Source: Marimicrobium sp913061115
Lineage (GTDB): Bacteria > Pseudomonadota > Gammaproteobacteria > Pseudomonadales > Halieaceae
Direction: 5' to 3'
DNA length: 64,000 nucleotides
Assembly (NCBI RefSeq): GCF_047729875.1
Contig: NZ_CP159826.1
Location: 3,534,001-3,598,000, forward strand
Part shown: one piece after another, positions 25,784 to 34,824 of the stretch
Layout: each line of letters starts with the position of its first letter
How positions within the stretch are numbered: position 1 is the first letter of the stretch
Position numbers and translations under genes: made by a program
The notes under the pieces: generated by a model
What the model was told of the DNA's origin: nothing
The model's database searches: none
The model's input: the letters and a program-made list of their open reading frames with translations, nothing else

Positions 25784-26548
25784 CTAGATTGTTATGCCGC
25801 CATCCACAGTAATGCATTCGCCGGTGGTATAGCTACTGGCATCGGACACGAGGTAGAGTACCGTGCCAGCCATTTCACTGGGCTCCGCGTGGCGCCCCAT
25901 GGGAATAGCCTGCACCGCCATTTGATAAATATCCTCGTTGCTAAATAACGCGCCTGCAAACTTGGTCTTGGTAAGACCTGGCAACAGCGCATTACAGCGA
26001 ATACCAAAGGGAGCACACTCTTTGGCAAAGACTTTTGTCATGTTGACTACCGCCGCCTTGGTGATGGAATAGATTCCCTGCATAGGTCCGGGCTGCAGTG
26101 CACTGATCGATGCGGTGTTAACAATGGCGCCGCCACCGTACTCCCGCATGAGCTTGCCGGCTTCTATCGACATGAAAAAGTAGCCGCGAATATTCACTTC
26201 AACCGTTTTGTTGTAGGCACCGAGATCGGTGTCCAACACATGCCCGAAATACGGATTGGTGGCGGCATTGTTCACACAGATGTGCAGTTTGCCATGTGCC
26301 TTGCGTATGTGCGCGAAGAGCTCCGCAATCTGATCCATCGTGCCCACATTGCAGGCAAAGGCCTCCGCGCTCCCACCCGCCTTGCAAATCTCGTCAGCCA
26401 CTGCAGTACAGTCGTCGATCTTGCGACTTGAAACAATCACATGGGCGCCCTGCTCAGCCAGCAGCTTAGCGATTTCCTCGCCAATGCCGCGGCTGGCGCC
26501 GCTCACTAGGGCAACCTTGCCGGTCAAATCAAAAAGTTGTGTCGCCAT
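25784..26548 (-). CDS. Short-chain dehydrogenase/reductase (SDR)
   Basis: The 254-residue oxidoreductase is a classical SDR. It has the nucleotide motif SGASRGIGEEIA near residue 15, NNAATNPYFG near 90, and catalytic Ser and YxxxK in ASISALQPGPMQGIYSITKA. It closes with GECITVDGGITI. The charged segment after the second strand (SSRKIDD) suits NADP(H). The substrate is unknown; the closest familiar relatives are glucose/ribitol-type and 3-oxoacyl reductase-like SDRs. The ATG at 26548 is preferred to 26581 since GAGGAA lies eight bases upstream. It follows ubiX by 42 bases on the same strand. Confidence 0.9.
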   Translation of the reverse strand: MATQLFDLTGKVALVSGASRGIGEEIAKLLAEQGAHVIVSSRKIDDCTAVADEICKAGGSAEAFACNVGTMDQIAELFAHIRKAHGKLHICVNNAATNPYFGHVLDTDLGAYNKTVEVNIRGYFFMSIEAGKLMREYGGGAIVNTASISALQPGPMQGIYSITKAAVVNMTKVFAKECAPFGIRCNALLPGLTKTKFAGALFSNEDIYQMAVQAIPMGRHAEPSEMAGTVLYLVSDASSYTTGECITVDGGITI

Positions 26549-26590
26549 GTCATTACTTCCTCTGCCTTTATTCTCAGTCAACCATGAATT

Positions 26591-27151
26591 TTAGCCTTGC
26601 CAACGCTTTACCTGATCAAGATCGAGGTCAAAAAGGTCAAGCGCACGACCGACAGTCTGGGTGACCACCTCATCCAGGGTCTGCGGCCGCGTGTAGAGCG
26701 CCGGGACCGGGGGTGCTATGACCGCACCCATCTCCGACAATTGGGTCATGGTGCGCAAATGACCTGTGTGCAGTGGTGTCTCACGGACCATCAATACAAG
26801 CCTACGACGCTCCTTCAATACAACATCCGCAGCACGAGTAAGAAGGCTTGAGGTAACACCGGTAGCGATTTCAGACATAGTGCGCACCGAGCACGGAGCA
26901 ATCAGCATTCCGGCAGTGGGAAATGACCCACTGGCGATGGATGCACCGATCTGGTTGACAGGGTGCACCTCGCTGGCCAGAGCTTCAAGCTCCGCAAGAG
27001 ACAGGTCCAACTCATAATGCAGGGTGAGTTTTGCAGACTTACTAATCACTAAATGGGTCTGTATCGAACAATCGCGTAACAACTGCAGGGCTCGCAAGCC
27101 GTATACAATCCCGGATGCACCGCTGATGCCCACAATAATAGGCTTGGACAT
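26591..27151 (-). CDS. ubiX: Flavin prenyltransferase UbiX
   Basis: The 186-residue enzyme attaches a dimethylallyl group to FMN, making the prenylated cofactor used by UbiD-type decarboxylases in ubiquinone synthesis. The FMN-binding N-terminus GISGASGIVYGLRALQLL, the PCSVRTMSEIATGV segment and the RRRLVLMVRETPLHTGHLR motif are characteristic, and the length is usual. It sits between the DeaD helicase gene (56 bases upstream) and the SDR gene. No ubiD gene is in the window. Confidence 0.95.
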   Translation of the reverse strand: MSKPIIVGISGASGIVYGLRALQLLRDCSIQTHLVISKSAKLTLHYELDLSLAELEALASEVHPVNQIGASIASGSFPTAGMLIAPCSVRTMSEIATGVTSSLLTRAADVVLKERRRLVLMVRETPLHTGHLRTMTQLSEMGAVIAPPVPALYTRPQTLDEVVTQTVGRALDLFDLDLDQVKRWQG

Positions 27152-27207
27152 GAAGCTACCTCCACTCTCTTGCGTTATGTCGACTCCAGGAGTCTCAGGA
27201 CAAAAAT

Positions 27208-29097
27208 TTATTTCGCCGGTCGTCGATCACGAGGTGGTGTCCGAGAACCACTGTCAGGTTTTTCTTCGCCTTCCAATCGTACTTGCGGACGCGACGCTCG
27301 ACTTTTGCCACTTGCAGGTTTTCGTTTCCCCGCAGCGCCAGGCGACAATTTTTCAGGTGAGTTGAGTCTAGATATTTGCAACCGCTGACCGCTGATCCAC
27401 ACTGTTTTCAAATGCTTCATGAGTTCTTTTGGCATACCTTCAGGCAGATCTACAGTGCTGTAATCAGCAAAAATTTCGATGCGACCAATATGCTCACTGT
27501 CGATCTCCGCCTCGTTGGCAATTGCGCCAACGATATTGCCGGGTTTTACGCCATGCGTATTGCCCACTTCAATACGGAATCGCTCCATGCCACTGTCTAA
27601 TCTGTCTTTTTCGGCCTGAGTCTTGCGTTCAGGGTTCGCTATCGCCTCTTTCGCCCGCTTGGTGTCAGCGGGCTTTCGGTCATTGTCCTTGTCTTTATCC
27701 CGCCTAGACTTGCCACTGGCGCTGCGCCCGGGCTCGCTAGCAGCACTCTTTTTATCATGCTTCGGCGCTGCTTTGACCTTATCCTGTAATGGCTTTTTGC
27801 CCTGCGCCAGCATGCCCAGTGCTGCCGCGATCTCCACCACCGGCACGCCATATTCGTGCTGGTAATCCTGCACGAGTTTCCTGAATATCTCGAGGTCTTC
27901 TGTATCCAGTGTTTCCGTGATGCGCTGCTTGAACTTTCCTACCCGCTTGTCCGTCACTTCCTCGACTGTCGGTAGTTCCATTTTATCTAAGGTGTTGCCG
28001 GTGGCTTTCTCTATTGCACCCAGCAACCGGCGCTCACGACTAGCTGCAAATAAAATAGCATCGCCCTTGCGGCCAGCTCGACCTGTCCGCCCGATACGAT
28101 GGATATAAGATTCTACATCCGAAGGAATATCGTAATTGATGACGTGACTGATGCGCTGCACATCCAGCCCGCGCGCTGCCACATCAGTAGCGACAACAAT
28201 ATCGAGTTTGCCGTTCTTAAGATTCTCTACGGTCTGCTCACGTTGCTTTTGCGGGATATCCCCATTCAAAGCTGCCACGGAGTAACCACGCGCCGACAGT
28301 TTGTCTGCCAGCTCAGCAGTCAGTATTCGGGTGCGCACAAAGATCAGCATCCCGTCAAAATCTTCCACCTCCAGAATGCGGGTCAGCGCATCGAGCTTAT
28401 GCATGCCCGCCATCATCCAGACCCGCTGGCGAATTAAATTCGTGGTAACGGCCTTGACCTTGATCGCGACTTCTCGCGGATCACGCAGATGACGTTTTGC
28501 AATACGACGGATGGCATCAGGCATCGTGGCGGAGAACAGAGCAATCTGCCGCTCCTGCGGCGTCTGCTCTAAGATCCACTGCACATCGTCGATAAACCCC
28601 ATACGTAGCATTTCGTCGGCTTCATCGAGCACCAGCGTTTTCAACGCGGACAAGTTTAGTGAGCCACGGCGCATATGATCCATTACCCGTCCGGGTGTGC
28701 CGACAACAACATGCACTCCGCGCTTCAACTGACGCAACTGGCCGGTGTAATCAGAACCGCCATAGATGGGCAGCACGTGGAACCCCGGCATATGCCGTGC
28801 ATATTTCTGAAACGCTTCGGCGACCTGTATAGCCAACTCTCGAGTTGGCGCCAACACCAATACCTGTGGCAATTTTAACGTGAGGTCCAGCAAAGCAAGA
28901 ATAGGCAGCGCAAATGCTGCTGTTTTACCAGTCCCCGTCTGGGCCTGGCCCAGCACATCAACACTCTCGAGCATAAGTGGAATGATTCGAGCCTGAATCG
29001 GCGACGGTGTTTCGTATCCGACATCAACCAGGGCTTGTTGCAGGGGAGCGGGCAATTCCAGTTCTGAAAAACTGGTTACCGCATCTGAAGAGGACAT
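27208..29097 (-). CDS. deaD: DEAD-box ATP-dependent RNA helicase DeaD/CsdA
   Basis: The 629-residue helicase has the Q motif near residues 8-30, Walker A AQTGTGKT, DEAD in LDEADEM, SAT, and the C-terminal motif YIHRIGRTGRAGRKG. After the two RecA domains (about residues 1-370), a charged linker rich in Lys, Arg and Asp (about 440-510) leads to a DbpA-type RNA-binding domain. That domain includes FRIEVGNTHGVKPGNIVGAI. A basic tail follows. This layout is that of DeaD/CsdA, which remodels structured RNA in ribosome assembly and at low temperature. Confidence 0.95.
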   Translation of the reverse strand: MSSSDAVTSFSELELPAPLQQALVDVGYETPSPIQARIIPLMLESVDVLGQAQTGTGKTAAFALPILALLDLTLKLPQVLVLAPTRELAIQVAEAFQKYARHMPGFHVLPIYGGSDYTGQLRQLKRGVHVVVGTPGRVMDHMRRGSLNLSALKTLVLDEADEMLRMGFIDDVQWILEQTPQERQIALFSATMPDAIRRIAKRHLRDPREVAIKVKAVTTNLIRQRVWMMAGMHKLDALTRILEVEDFDGMLIFVRTRILTAELADKLSARGYSVAALNGDIPQKQREQTVENLKNGKLDIVVATDVAARGLDVQRISHVINYDIPSDVESYIHRIGRTGRAGRKGDAILFAASRERRLLGAIEKATGNTLDKMELPTVEEVTDKRVGKFKQRITETLDTEDLEIFRKLVQDYQHEYGVPVVEIAAALGMLAQGKKPLQDKVKAAPKHDKKSAASEPGRSASGKSRRDKDKDNDRKPADTKRAKEAIANPERKTQAEKDRLDSGMERFRIEVGNTHGVKPGNIVGAIANEAEIDSEHIGRIEIFADYSTVDLPEGMPKELMKHLKTVWISGQRLQISRLNSPEKLSPGAAGKRKPASGKSRASRPQVRLEGEEKPDSGSRTPPRDRRPAK

Positions 29098-29262
29098 GAT
29101 GAGTACCTTGAAGGGGGTAAGAGACCCACTATAGAAGCGGCCGCAGAGTATACAGGGAAATGCGGCGGGTGTCGCTTTAGCTCCTGGCTAGTCTACGTAG
29201 TGCTCCAAGAGGACAAGAGCCCGGCTCTTCAGCCGTAAACGCTTTCCTCGGACAGCAAATAC

Positions 29263-29661
29263 CTAAAAACCTGTCTTATTGCCCTGACTATGCTCCAGCA
29301 TCGCCTTCATCTTCGTATGTAACAGGTTAACCGCCTTGAGAGGGCGCACCATAACCTTAAACTCGACAATTTTTCCCGCGTCATCAAAGGTCATGATATC
29401 AACCCCGTTAATAACAATGCCATCCAGATCACAGACAAACTCCAGTACCGCATGTTGTGGTGTCACCACTTCTTTTACATAGCGAAAACTGTCATTGAAC
29501 ACGCCGAAAGCGGCGGTTAGATACGCTCGAGTTAGCTCCCGTCCCTTTTGGGGTGTGTGCACAACAGGTGACATAAATACACAATTCTCTGCCAGCACCT
29601 CTTCCAGACGATCCATCTCACGACCGCGCGATATCTCATGCCACAACTCTACGGTATTCAT
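29263..29661 (-). CDS. NTF2/SnoaL-like family protein
   Basis: The 132-residue protein fits the nuclear transport factor 2-like fold. It has a helical start (MNTVELWHEISRGREMDRLE) with the LAENCVFMSPVVHTPQKGRE pattern, then a four-strand sheet ending AGKIVEFKVMVRPLKAVN. Such proteins may be small isomerases, hydrolases or ligand binders, and no catalytic residues can be assigned. The ATG at 29661 is preferred over a GTG at 29670 because AAGGG lies eight bases upstream. It is followed 22 bases downstream by its own stop-flanking region with no neighbour in operon distance except the upstream small gene at 29692. Confidence 0.75.
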   Translation of the reverse strand: MNTVELWHEISRGREMDRLEEVLAENCVFMSPVVHTPQKGRELTRAYLTAAFGVFNDSFRYVKEVVTPQHAVLEFVCDLDGIVINGVDIMTFDDAGKIVEFKVMVRPLKAVNLLHTKMKAMLEHSQGNKTGF

Positions 29662-29691
29662 TCCATTCACCCCTTGCTAGATCTCCGGCAG

Positions 29692-30039
29692 CTAAATATC
29701 TGTTTCCTGTACAAACTCTCGCTCGATTTGTTGTTGTAGCTCATAGCGCGCAACACCCTTGCTGTGGCTCGATTCGCGCAGGCGCTGCCTGTATCGACCG
29801 GTGCGATAGTACTTGACCAGTTGAGGAAAACGCTCTGGCTCTATCTCGCCGGCAATCAGCTCCTCAATAAACGCAATATCAATACCTACACGGTAGGCAA
29901 TTCGACTGGGCCTAATCTTGTGCGAGTGAAACTCAGCCACAATATGGAGCTGCTGCTCTCGTGAATGCGTGCACAGCCGAGAATAGCCATAGGGTGGCGA
30001 CGGAGTGCGGGTATCTTGGTGCGAGGTATCAGTGCTCAT
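29692..30039 (-). CDS. Small conserved-looking basic protein, HTH-like, unknown
   Basis: The 115-residue protein is rich in Arg and Glu. The centre reads IVAEFHSHKIRPSRIAYRVG followed by a helix (IDIAFIEELIAGEI). This resembles a helix-turn-helix of the kind found in small regulators. The C-terminus (about residues 80-115) is a charged helix (RYELQQQIEREFVQE) that may form a coiled coil. I do not recognise a family. It lies 30 bases upstream of the NTF2-like gene on the same strand, so co-transcription is likely. The ATG at 30039 lacks a good ribosome site; a TTG at 30045 is also possible. Confidence 0.6.
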   Translation of the reverse strand: MSTDTSHQDTRTPSPPYGYSRLCTHSREQQLHIVAEFHSHKIRPSRIAYRVGIDIAFIEELIAGEIEPERFPQLVKYYRTGRYRQRLRESSHSKGVARYELQQQIEREFVQETDI

Positions 30040-30209
30040 CGGCAATTTTTACCATTTCATCACCAGAATGCCAAGCCCGAGCAAGCTTCAGTCCCTGTAA
30101 GTGCCAAATAAGTGACTTTTCTGGTTAATTTTCGTACATCAGAGGTCTATACTTGCGCGCTAGTATCGAACCCCCAAGTGCGCCGCAATCACATAGCGAG
30201 AAACACACC

Positions 30210-31670
30210 ATGAATGCAGAGCAGCAATTACCCACCCTAGGTGACTCTGAACAGAAAATGAATAGCACCCTTCAAATGCAGCGCGATGCCTACCTCAAGG
30301 AAGGTATTGTCTCGGCAGAGATACGCATTGACCGGCTGCAGCGCGGCGTCGATGTTTTAATCAAGTACAACGAAAAAATCACAGATGCTCTGAATACCGA
30401 TTTCACCTGCCGCCCCCGCGAGGTGACCCTACTAACTGACGTCGGGGCAGGGATAGCGCCCATGAAGCACGCCATCAAGCATCTACGCTCTTGGATGAAA
30501 CCGGAAAAACGTCCCACCATGTTTCCCTTTAACCTTGTCGGCGGCCGCTCTCGCATCGAATACCAGCCCTTGGGCGTAGTCGGTATTATTGCGCCATGGA
30601 ATTTCCCGGTCAATATGGTGTTCGCGCCTCTTGCCGGCGTCCTTGCGGCAGGTAACCGGGCCATGATCAAGCCATCGGAGTTTACCCCTGCCACTTCCGC
30701 GCTGATGGCAGAAATGATCGCCGAGGCCTACGACCCCACGGAGGTCGCCATATTCGATGGCGGCCCGGAAGTCGGCCAAGCATTTTCTAACCTGCCTTTT
30801 GACCACATGATCTTTACCGGGGCCACTTCGATCGCCCGCCATATCCTCACTGCTGCAGCGCGTAATTTGGTACCCGTGACATTGGAGCTAGGCGGGAAAT
30901 CGCCTGTGGTGATTTCCCGCAGCGCTGATATTGAGAAAAGCCTAGGGCGTATCATGACCGGCAAGACACTCAATGCAGGACAGATTTGCCTCGCGCCAGA
31001 CTACCTTTTGGTTCCCGAAGAGAAATTGCATGAAGTTATCGCCGCCGCGCAAAAAGCGGTCGCCCAGATGTATCCCAGAATCCTGGACAACCCGCAATAC
31101 ACCTCTGTGATCAACGAGCGTCATTTTCAGCGTCTCAATGGCTATCTCGCCGAAGCAAGCGAACGCGGCCAAAAAATTATTCCTATCAATCCCGCCAAAG
31201 AGGATTTTAGTACGCAGCAGGGCACGCTGAAAATACCACCCACACTGATCCCCGAACCTGCGGATGACCTAAAAATGATGGAGGAGGAATTGTTCGGCCC
31301 GCTGCTCCCTATTCGCACCTATAACAATTTCGAAGAAACTATCAGCTACATCAATAGCAAGCCTCGCCCACTCGCTGCGTATTACTTCGGTGATGACAAG
31401 CAAGAAGAAACTGCCTTGATCAGTCGCACCACCTCCGGAGGAGTCTGCATCAATGATGTCGTTATGCAGGTCGCACAGGAGGACCTGCCGTTTGGTGGTG
31501 TCGGCCCCAGCGGGATGGGGGCCTACCATGGACTCAAAGGCTTCCAGACGTTCAGTCACGCCAAGTCCATCTACCGTCAGGCCAGCATCAATATCGCCAA
31601 ACTGGGCGGCATGCTGCCGCCGTATGGCAAGGCCACAGAGAGTACGATCAAAATGCAGCTAAAAAAGTAG
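30210..31670 (+). CDS. Coniferyl aldehyde dehydrogenase-like aldehyde dehydrogenase
   Basis: The 486-residue enzyme is an NAD(P)+-dependent aldehyde dehydrogenase with catalytic Cys260 in NAGQICLAPDY and Glu226 in LELGGKSP. The PWNFPVNM motif is at residues 129-136. The N-terminal half (QRDAYLKEGIVSAEIRIDRL, then FTCRPREVTLLTDV) matches the class that includes coniferyl aldehyde dehydrogenase and membrane fatty aldehyde dehydrogenases. True substrates in marine bacteria may be medium-chain or aromatic aldehydes. The ATG at 30210 gives the family's usual length; the frame reaching 30153 adds 19 unlikely residues. It is transcribed alone. Confidence 0.88.
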   Translation: MNAEQQLPTLGDSEQKMNSTLQMQRDAYLKEGIVSAEIRIDRLQRGVDVLIKYNEKITDALNTDFTCRPREVTLLTDVGAGIAPMKHAIKHLRSWMKPEKRPTMFPFNLVGGRSRIEYQPLGVVGIIAPWNFPVNMVFAPLAGVLAAGNRAMIKPSEFTPATSALMAEMIAEAYDPTEVAIFDGGPEVGQAFSNLPFDHMIFTGATSIARHILTAAARNLVPVTLELGGKSPVVISRSADIEKSLGRIMTGKTLNAGQICLAPDYLLVPEEKLHEVIAAAQKAVAQMYPRILDNPQYTSVINERHFQRLNGYLAEASERGQKIIPINPAKEDFSTQQGTLKIPPTLIPEPADDLKMMEEELFGPLLPIRTYNNFEETISYINSKPRPLAAYYFGDDKQEETALISRTTSGGVCINDVVMQVAQEDLPFGGVGPSGMGAYHGLKGFQTFSHAKSIYRQASINIAKLGGMLPPYGKATESTIKMQLKK

Positions 31671-31806
31671 CTTTATTTCTTACAGCGTTCAAGCGGACCA
31701 TGAGAAGGCTAACCAAGATTCTTTCATGGCTCGGTCGAACGGACTATCCTCCGCCGGGTTGCGAATACGTTGCCCAACCATGAACACCAAAACAGGAAGT
31801 CATTTT

Positions 31807-32070
31807 ATGCTACGAACTCTTCTTATCGGCAGTATTTTTTTACTGAGTGCGTGCAGTGTCGAACCCGGCACCGCGAAATGGTGCTCCAGCAAAAAGGAGC
31901 AAGCGAAGAGTGAATGGTCGGGGTCGGACGCGGCCACTTATGCCCAAAACTGCTTGTTCGATGGCTCGGCCGTGGGTTCTAAAAATTGGTGCGCGGATTT
32001 GTCGGCAAAAGCCAAGGGCGAATGGACCATAAACGAAGCCGAAAATTACGCCAAGAACTGTCTTATGTAG
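31807..32070 (+). CDS. DUF3012 lipoprotein with a tandem duplicated domain
   Basis: The 87-residue protein is a small lipoprotein: lipobox LLSAC with Cys16 lipidated. Two copies of a 30-residue DUF3012-type unit follow, residues 21-50 and 57-86. In both copies the order is G-x-x-x-W-C, then W twelve residues later, then NCL. Conserved Trp/Cys pairs lie at 25/26, 37 and 49 in the first copy and 61/62, 73 and 85 in the second, so the spacing is identical (36 residues). DUF3012 proteins usually carry one unit, of unknown role. AGGAAG seven bases before the ATG supports the start. It converges on the VOC protein gene, overlapping it by eight bases. Confidence 0.85.
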   Translation: MLRTLLIGSIFLLSACSVEPGTAKWCSSKKEQAKSEWSGSDAATYAQNCLFDGSAVGSKNWCADLSAKAKGEWTINEAENYAKNCLM

Positions 32071-32761
32071 CAGGCTGGATCAGCAGTGTGGGTATCCCAA
32101 GGCCATGGCTCTTAAGCGTCGCCACAAGGGTTCCGGGTTTTCTTCCTTCCCGGACACTTGAGACGGCTACGCCACGCGCGCCAGCATCGCGGATGACAGT
32201 CGCGAGATCAGCGCATTGATAGGCTAGGCCCCAAAAGGCGTTGTCGCTGACGCCGCCCTTATCAGATTCGATCACTTCCAGCGTTAGTTTACCCGTGCGG
32301 AAAAACAGCATACGGCCGCCCCATTCAGGCACCGTTTTATCCAGAGCCAGGCGAACGCCCAGCTCATCGGAAAATAATTTAATGCAGGCCTGGGCATCGT
32401 TGGTGCGCAAAACCACATGATCAACCGATAATCCCGCGTATTGTGCCTCGGCACGCAACTGACGAAAATTGGCCGTTGAATGGCCCCCACAAATACGAAC
32501 ATCGAGTCCCATAGCGTTTGGCATCGCTTGGTCTAGGGGGCCGGCCTCGGGCAATCTCAACACCATACCCTGAACACAAGGCTGACCCACAGTGCCTTGC
32601 ACCATTTCTATCACCGTATTAGGCAAGCCCCACCTGGCTGTCGGTTGTCCTTGTGGTGATTCAGCCATGAAAGGTGGTGTCGCAAATAGCTGCTGGTACT
32701 GCTCGGCTGCCGCACCCAGTTCCGGCACAGCAATGACGATCCTATCAAACGTTACGGCCAT
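32063..32761 (-). CDS. VOC (glyoxalase-like) family protein
   Basis: The 232-residue protein has two vicinal-oxygen-chelate modules. The first starts FDRIVIAVPELGAAAEQY and the second VDHVVLRTNDAQACIKLFSD, followed by a LTLEVIES strand. Typical VOC metal ligands are His and Glu at equivalent positions: His in the second module's start is visible (DHVV), and the closing Glu is in LEVIE. The first module lacks the usual His, having FDRI. It may be a metal-dependent isomerase or dioxygenase-like enzyme; the substrate is unknown. The ATG at 32761 has AAAGGAC upstream. Confidence 0.8.
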   Translation of the reverse strand: MAVTFDRIVIAVPELGAAAEQYQQLFATPPFMAESPQGQPTARWGLPNTVIEMVQGTVGQPCVQGMVLRLPEAGPLDQAMPNAMGLDVRICGGHSTANFRQLRAEAQYAGLSVDHVVLRTNDAQACIKLFSDELGVRLALDKTVPEWGGRMLFFRTGKLTLEVIESDKGGVSDNAFWGLAYQCADLATVIRDAGARGVAVSSVREGRKPGTLVATLKSHGLGIPTLLIQPAT

Positions 32762-32935
32762 TGCCTGTCCTTTGAACACCCTATCTATGCGATCTATCAT
32801 AAAAGATTTTGGCTTAATGTGTTGATCAGAATTACACTTGTGCCGCGGGTTTATTTTCTGGCCGGCAATTAAGCGAGTCCGCCAGCGGCCACCCAACTTG
32901 CCGCTACCTATTTGAAGCTACAAGGGAAATCTTTA

Positions 32936-33745
32936 ATGTCTAAAACAATAGCAAGACTCATCCTGTCAGGCCTTGTGGCGCTCGGGCTGGCAATCCCTAC
33001 CTATGCTACGGCGGGTGACACGCTGCAGCGCGTAATTGACTTTAAGGTACTGAGGGTTGGCATGTCAGGCAATCAGCCGCCCATGACGATGATCAGTCGC
33101 GATGGCGGCATGATGGGTTTTGACGTAGATCTTGCCAAGGCTCTAGCGATCGCGATGAAGGTAACGCTAGAAATCGAAGTAATGCCTTTTGGTGAGCTGA
33201 TGGAGGCACTGGAGAAAGACAAAATTGATATGATACTGTCAAACCTGTCGATAACACCGGAACGCACTGAACAGGTCTCTTTTGTCGGCCCTTACATGAT
33301 GTCCGGCATATCTATACTGACCGGAAGCACTGCCCTAGGCAAGGCATCCTCAGTCGAGGAATTCAACCGCAAAGGCCTCAAACTACTCGCTGTGAGCAAC
33401 TCAACACAGGACTCTTTCGTAACATCCAATGCACCAGAGGCGACCCTCATCGAAGTGCCGAGTTACGACAAGGGTGTGGCAATGTTGATCGCCGGCCAAG
33501 CAGATGCCATGGTCGCAGATATGACACAGTGCGTCTTGGCCACGCTGCGCTATCCCGACGCAGGCCTAACCACCTTGAGCAAGCCATTGACCGTCGAGCC
33601 TATTGGTATTGCGGTCAGTAAAGATGACGCGCAGTTTTTCAATCTGGTTGACAACTACCTGCGCGCCTATGAAAAAACGGGCGTGCTGACCCAGCTGCGA
33701 CAAAAATGGTTTGAAGACAATACCTGGATAGCGTCCCTTCCCTGA
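32936..33745 (+). CDS. Family 3 extracellular solute-binding protein
   Basis: The 269-residue protein is a periplasmic substrate-binding protein of the amino-acid ABC type. It has a signal peptide (cleavage near TYATA), then VLRVGMSGNQPPMTM and GFDVDLAKALAIAMKV. The diagnostic DMILSNLSITPERTEQVSF follows near residue 100, and VADMTQCVLA and KTGVLTQLRQKWF close the fold. No permease or ATPase gene adjoins it, so it is either an orphan binding protein or serves a transporter elsewhere. AGGGAA seven bases before 32936 supports that start. Confidence 0.88.
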   Translation: MSKTIARLILSGLVALGLAIPTYATAGDTLQRVIDFKVLRVGMSGNQPPMTMISRDGGMMGFDVDLAKALAIAMKVTLEIEVMPFGELMEALEKDKIDMILSNLSITPERTEQVSFVGPYMMSGISILTGSTALGKASSVEEFNRKGLKLLAVSNSTQDSFVTSNAPEATLIEVPSYDKGVAMLIAGQADAMVADMTQCVLATLRYPDAGLTTLSKPLTVEPIGIAVSKDDAQFFNLVDNYLRAYEKTGVLTQLRQKWFEDNTWIASLP

Positions 33746-33849
33746 GAACATCTTGTTGCCGCGGTTACCAGCAAAGGTGCAGATAATCTATTCCGTCCTT
33801 TTTGTTGCGCGTAGATATTCAGCACGCGCCATCGTATTGTAGATCCATT

Positions 33850-34824
33850 ATGAAGACATCCAGCCCAATCGTTATCGCGCATCGCGGAGCCAGCGGATAC
33901 CTCCCTGAGCACACACTGGCGGCAAAAGCCATGGCGCATGCTATGGGAGCCGGCTTTATCGAGCAGGATGTGGTGCTAAGCAGGGATGGGACCGCCATCG
34001 TGCTGCACGACATCCATCTCGATTGCACCACGGATGTAGCGCAGTGCTTTCCCGATCGCGCCCGAACCGATGGGCGCTTTTATGCCATCGATTTTGACCT
34101 GCAAGAGATCAGGCAGTTGCGGGTACACGAACGGACCCACCTCGATATCGAGCGCAACGGGCTGGCCGTATTTACCGAACGGTTCCCGACGCAGCCTGCT
34201 TTGTTTCAGGTTCCCACCCTCGCCGAGGAAATCGCTATGCTCGCGGGGCTTGACCGCAGCCGCGGGCAAAGCACCGGCCTGTATATCGAACTCAAGTCAC
34301 CCAACTGGCACCGGCGCGAAGGGCTGGACCTGTCGGCCGCTATCCTTCAAGTGCTGGATGAGACGGAGTATTGGAATCGCCCTGAACAGGTTTTTCTACA
34401 GTGCTTCGATGACCAAACGCTGCGCCAATTACGCCACGACCTAAAGGCACCCCTGCCGATGATCCAGCTTATTGGCGAGAATAGCTGGGGCGAAGATAGC
34501 GAGGTGGACTATGACTACCTCCGGACGCCGAAGGGGCTATCTTACGTGGCCAGTTATGCTCAGGGGATCGGCCCCTTTATACCCCACATTTACCTCGGTA
34601 AAACGGCATCGGGCGACGTCCACCTCAGTGAATTAGTGGAACTGGCGCATGCACGTGGGCTTCTGGTGCATCCCTACACATTACGCCGCGATGAGCTGCC
34701 TAAAGGCATTAATAGTTTCACCGAGTTGCTGGATATCCTCATCGACCAAGCAGGTGTCGATGGCCTGTTCACTGATTTCCCCGATATTGTGGTCGATTTT
34801 CTGCGGACAGGTAGGATCATTTGA
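33850..34824 (+). CDS. Glycerophosphodiester phosphodiesterase (GlpQ-like)
   Basis: The 324-residue enzyme has the GDPD motif IAHRGASGYLPEHT at residues 9-22. The acidic metal ligands are in FIEQDVVLSRDG, and the second catalytic histidine is in IVLHDIHLD. Length and order match GlpQ rather than UgpQ. Unlike E. coli GlpQ no signal peptide is present, so a cytoplasmic location is likely. It would hydrolyse glycerophosphodiesters to glycerol-3-phosphate and alcohol. Its stop overlaps the start of the MmcQ/YjbR gene (TGATG), so the two are coupled. The ATG at 33850 lacks a clear ribosome site. Confidence 0.9.
   Translation: MKTSSPIVIAHRGASGYLPEHTLAAKAMAHAMGAGFIEQDVVLSRDGTAIVLHDIHLDCTTDVAQCFPDRARTDGRFYAIDFDLQEIRQLRVHERTHLDIERNGLAVFTERFPTQPALFQVPTLAEEIAMLAGLDRSRGQSTGLYIELKSPNWHRREGLDLSAAILQVLDETEYWNRPEQVFLQCFDDQTLRQLRHDLKAPLPMIQLIGENSWGEDSEVDYDYLRTPKGLSYVASYAQGIGPFIPHIYLGKTASGDVHLSELVELAHARGLLVHPYTLRRDELPKGINSFTELLDILIDQAGVDGLFTDFPDIVVDFLRTGRII

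Noticed and set aside
29215..29229. Perfect 15-base palindrome AAGAGCC-C-GGCTCTT after the NTF2-like gene
   Set aside because: It has no usable loop and no T-run, so I do not call it a terminator; its role is unclear.
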